Origin: Luzula sylvatica
Lineage: Eukaryota > Streptophyta > Magnoliopsida > Poales > Juncaceae
NCBI GenBank assembly: GCA_946800325.1
Contig: OX326961.1
Coordinates: forward strand, 51,382,293-51,446,292
DNA length: 64,000 nt
Direction: 5' to 3'
A program made the translations under genes and the position numbers. Positions 61,033 through 64,000 of the stretch are shown here, in pieces; the first letter of the stretch is position 1; every line of letters begins with the position of its first letter. The notes below the pieces were generated by a model. It made no database searches. It was not told the origin of the DNA and saw only the letters and a list, made by a program, of their open reading frames with translations.

Positions 61033-61824
61033 TCAGCGGCCCAAAAGGGCAATACGGTCTTTTTGCACAGCTAGAGAGAGACTTAGGTCAAAAAGCTCGC
61101 ACCGTATCGGCATTTCCATTTCATAAAACGGGTTCTTCAAAACATAGTCAGTGTATAATTCATATATAGACTTTAGTAGTAGCTCCATGTATGGTGCACT
61201 CGGTTCACAAATCACAAAAAATTTCGTCCCTATTTACCCAAAAAAAAGATACATCATTAATAAGCACAAATTACCACTCAAGGATATCATGTATATCCCT
61301 CATTTCCTCCTCCGAAAGTCTAGAAAATTGTCAATTTAGTAGGGGTATATGATATTTTGACATTTTCTAGGGGTATGGATGAAATTATGAAAATTGGTAA
61401 CGTACCAGTGAGGGATTGGAAGCAATGGAGATCGAAGGTATCAGCATTTAATAAATCGATACCGATACAGCCTGATACAGGTGAGAGTTGTTGAGAAATA
61501 GCATGCATTGAATGCCATAAAGAAGCCAGCCTCAAACTATCATTCGTATCCATTCGACCCGCTGACCCGTAATCCTTCAATATTGAAAATTAATAAGAAG
61601 ATAAACTCAAACTAGAAGAATTGGAGGTTTACAACAAATACCAAAGTAAAATTTACAAAAAATAAGCTCGAAATCAATAAATTTGAGGTCTTCTGCACTA
61701 GACGACACAACCAGATAACGAATTGGGGGTCAATAGAGATGATTGGTTGATTAAAACAGCTTACTTTGTAGTAGATCAGGCCGCCAGATTTGTTAATGAT
61801 GAAGAGGCTGTAGATCCCCGCCAT
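61033..61824 (-). CDS. TRAPPC4: TRAPPC4 (Trs23/sybindin-like) TRAPP complex subunit, 3 exons
   Basis: Exons 61824-61765, 61574-61406 and 61229-61033 join in phase to give 141 aa, the usual length of this subunit in plants. It starts MAGIYSLFIINKSGGLIYYK and continues DYGSAGRMDTNDSLRLASLW, LSPVSGC.GI and FDLHCFQSLTGTKFF, then YELYTDYVLKNPFYEMEMPI and CELFDLSL..AVQ at the C-terminus. TRAPPC4 is a core subunit of the TRAPP tethering complexes at the Golgi and, with Bet5, Bet3 and Trs31 homologues, forms the site that activates Rab1/Ypt1 GTPases; the plant gene is normally single-copy and constitutive. The start was chosen at MAGIYS because it matches the conserved N-terminus. A longer open frame extends upstream to 61944 but looks like 5' UTR. 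No disabling change is seen. Confidence 0.96.
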
Positions 61825-62050
61825 TATAGCCAGTTCAGACGAATCCTTGAGCTCCTGAGACTCGAGATCTGATCGAGATGGTGGAGAGAGGAGAAAGAGG
61901 AGAAGAGAAAAGAGTTTTGGGCCAGATTGTCGAAATTCATTCAAATAAGGCCTAAATGTAATTAGGTTTAAATCTGGCCTGCTATAAGCTTTGTCACAAT
62001 ATAAAAACTTCAGAAATTTATTTCAGGAAATATTTGACGAGAAAATAGTA
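61825..62050 (-). promoter_or_regulatory. 5' UTR/promoter side of TRAPPC4
   Basis: CT-rich on the transcribed strand (CTCTTTTCTCTTCTCCTC at 61880-61910), as in many plant leaders. The MITE pair starts only ~230 bp upstream of the ATG. No TATA box can be assigned with confidence. Confidence 0.4.
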
Positions 62051-62251
62051 TGGGAGGCTAACCTACTTAATTAAGTATCAAATATTTGGTATTTAATGTT
62101 TTTAAACTATTGAATTTGTATTGAGATTTGTATTTTTTCATGATGATCATAAAATTTTGTACACATTATTAAATGCATAAATCTCAATGCCAATTAAATG
62201 GTTACAAAACATTAAGTATCAAATATTTGGTACTTAATTAAGTATGTTATC

Positions 62252-62254
<3 letters not shown>
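62051..62254. mobile_element. Mutator-type MITE, copy 3
   Basis: It has ends GGGAGGCTAACCTACTTAAT and a mirrored right end (ATTAAGTATGTTATCCTC), with the same interior (TTTTTTCATGATGATCAT) as the element at 4668. It abuts an (AT)n run, so the target duplication cannot be defined. Confidence 0.8.

Positions 62255-62282
<28 letters not shown>
62255..62282 (+). repeat. (AT)n spacer between two MITEs
   Basis: About 13 AT units between copies 3 and 4. A similar (TA)n run lies at 62498-62533. Confidence 0.9.
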
Positions 62283-62285
<3 letters not shown>

Positions 62286-62483
62286 GGAGGCTAACCTACT
62301 TAATTAAATACATAAGTTTTGGTGCTTAATGTTTTTTAGTCATTAGATTTGTATTGAGATTTGTGTTTTTTCATGATGATCATGAAATTTTATGCACATC
62401 ATTAAATACACAAATCTCAATTCAAATTCAGTAGTTTAAAGACATTAAGTATCAAAACTTGTGTACTTAATTAACTAGATTAA
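62283..62483. mobile_element. Mutator-type MITE, copy 4
   Basis: It starts GAGGGAGGCTAACCTACTTA, identical in the first 13 positions to the 4668 element, and carries the same interior. The right end is more decayed (TTAATTAACTAGATTAA). Confidence 0.78.
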
Positions 62484-62496
62484 ATATATATGTGTG

Positions 62497-62533
<37 letters not shown>

Positions 62534-62539
<6 letters not shown>

Positions 62540-64000
62540 TTTATGGACCCTCTTGTTTGGCCAACTTGGCCAATATTTTCTGGACCCTTCGATCTTCAGA
62601 TCCAACGCGTCATATGAAATCCCGACTTCATTAATGTCGAGGGTAAAATGTTAATTTACGCTACATAAACCGGTCCAAGATTTCTCCGGTTCAAAGACCC
62701 TTCTTTTCTTTCTTTCCTTCATTTCTCTTGCTCTCTCACGTAACTCTACCCTTCGCCTGGTTCTTCTCTATGGGGAAATCTCTGCCGCTTTATCTCTGCC
62801 CTTTCATGGCGCTATCCCCCCCGAGTTTCATGGCTAACTCTCTATGCGACTCTGTACTTTTATTGTTCTATCGCCTGAATCTTCTCTGTCCTCTCGATGA
62901 ATACCAACCCTAAGCCAAGCTTGATTTTCTGGGTCGATCTCTTCAGCTGTGTCTCTCCTCCTCATTTGTGCTCTCTATTAAGAATTCTGATCTCCATCTC
63001 TTTTAGCGTACTAATTTCCATGTTGTCTGTTTTTCATCTCATTTGTTGCAGGTTCAGGAAAAAGTGATGCGAAGACCCTACGATCCGATCATGACTTAAT
63101 TTGCCTAATATTGTAATTTTACGTGCTGTGATGAGGTGAAGTATCAGTTGTCATTTGAATCAAAATTAGATTGTCAATTTGTTGCAAAAACAATCTTATT
63201 TTGATTCGAATTCTTCAAAATTCTAAATTGGAGTAGACACTGGTAACAAGATTATTAAAAGTCAATGGTCATTTATTGTAGCTACTGGTAACTAGATTGG
63301 AATTCGACGAACTTAGAAAGATGATGAAACTATTACGACCCACTAACAAAATATAGGATTAACATAAAACCTTACTATTTAGTCCCTAAACTTCTAAATA
63401 ACTACAATCTTTTGTTGAATTTAATGCATTATAATTTCAACTTATTCGTTGTAGGATGAAAATCAAGAGGAATGAAGCTCTTTGAATGTTGAGGTCGTGT
63501 GATGTATGAATTAATTTGTGAAATTTTTTGCTAGTTAAAGCAACACATGATAAAATTTGTCAACTTTTATGGACTTCGTTATAATTTTTTGCAATATAAA
63601 GTTGTAATTTTTTGCAATATAAAGTTGTGATTACTTCCGTTTTGTTAAAATTATGTGCAATTTTATGCATCTTTATGGTCTTTTATCCAATTATATATGC
63701 ACACGATTGAAATTAAGATGATATCAATAGGATTTAAACGTCAAATTCATTATTTTATCAATTTATCATTACATTAATTCAAATTGCCCAAATTCATTAT
63801 GACATCGATTTATCAATCAATTACTACACAATACTAATATATACATTTTTTCACTTCTCAATCAGTTTTGATGCCTTCATGACTCTTTGTGGTTGTACCT
63901 GTACAAAATAAGATAAAAAAAACAAATGCACTTAATTCAGCAAACTATGTCGATTGTTGCGAAGTGTAGAAATTAAAAAGTAAAATTCAGCAAAAAAGTC
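62534..64000. other. Region with leader-like sequence, no gene identified
   Basis: 62540-63060 is less AT-rich than its surroundings and CT-rich (CTTTTCTTTCTTTCCTTCATTTC, then TTCTCTATGGGGAAATC), like a plus-strand 5' UTR/first exon pointing away from TRAPPC4, with an acceptor-like TTGTTGCAG at 63043-63051. No open frame has a recognisable product. 63400-64000 is AT-rich without a gene. Confidence 0.35.

Noticed and set aside
61825..61944. N-terminal extension of TRAPPC4 (MNEFRQSGPKLF...)
   Set aside because: In frame with exon 1 but absent from the conserved family N-terminus; better explained as 5' UTR.

Overview
The window is AT-rich nuclear DNA of a flowering plant, most likely a eudicot. 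The evidence is spliced genes with GT-AG introns, plant-only gene families (a PLIP-type plastid lipase, a neprosin/DUF239 relic, a DUF7731-type cysteine-rich secreted protein), a plant TRAPPC4 gene, two nuclear tRNA-Ala(AGC) genes, and dense plant transposons. I cannot name the species. There is no bacterial, organellar or CRISPR-type system.

Genes that look intact are few: a PLIP-like lipase (minus strand, 5 exons, 707 aa, 23611-26329), a DUF7731-like protein (plus strand, 4 exons, 168 aa, 58708-59491), TRAPPC4 (minus strand, 3 exons, 141 aa, 61033-61824), and the two identical tRNA-Ala(AGC) genes (31263-31335 and 41253-41325). Broken or partial genes are a neprosin pseudogene (52850-54071), two paralogous relics of a small membrane-type ORF (46676-46967 and 47697-47925), and a two-exon fragment of unknown identity (11573-11795).

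Layout. 1-1632: solo copia-type LTR. 4668-5883: two copies of a Mutator-type MITE beside a TA-rich low-complexity tract. 8205-8660: minisatellite. 10400-15190: mixed region with a gene fragment and a 42-bp tandem repeat. 15196-20487: LTR retrotransposon with two ~2.2-kb LTRs, a 5-bp target duplication and only 765 bp of non-coding interior; it carries a hAT MITE in its left LTR and sits beside a LINE reverse-transcriptase relic (20493-21545) that is itself split by a MITE. 22177-22792: second member of the TCCG-rich hAT family. 23611-26329: lipase. 28555-31675 and 35868-44690: an old segmental duplication carrying the tRNA genes. One copy holds a PIF/Harbinger-type element full of (TTA)n. The other holds a Mutator-like element, a Helitron, and a hAT element with a second Mutator-like element nested in it. 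Because each insertion is missing from the sister copy, their ends and target duplications can be read directly. Between the copies lie two broken copia elements (32215-34805) and another hAT MITE. 45659-46578: fold-back element. 46676-48090: tandemly duplicated small-ORF relics. 49320-50159 and 54553-56626: two Helitrons of one family. 58708-62483: DUF7731-like gene with a triplicated 3' end, then TRAPPC4, then two MITEs next to its promoter side.

The genes do not form a pathway; they are separate housekeeping or lineage genes in a transposon landscape. The most informative content is the transposon archaeology. The best candidates for something little described are the MuDR deletion derivative (36748-39807), the short-interior LTR element, the tRNA-bearing duplication, and the triplicated terminal exon of the DUF7731-like gene.
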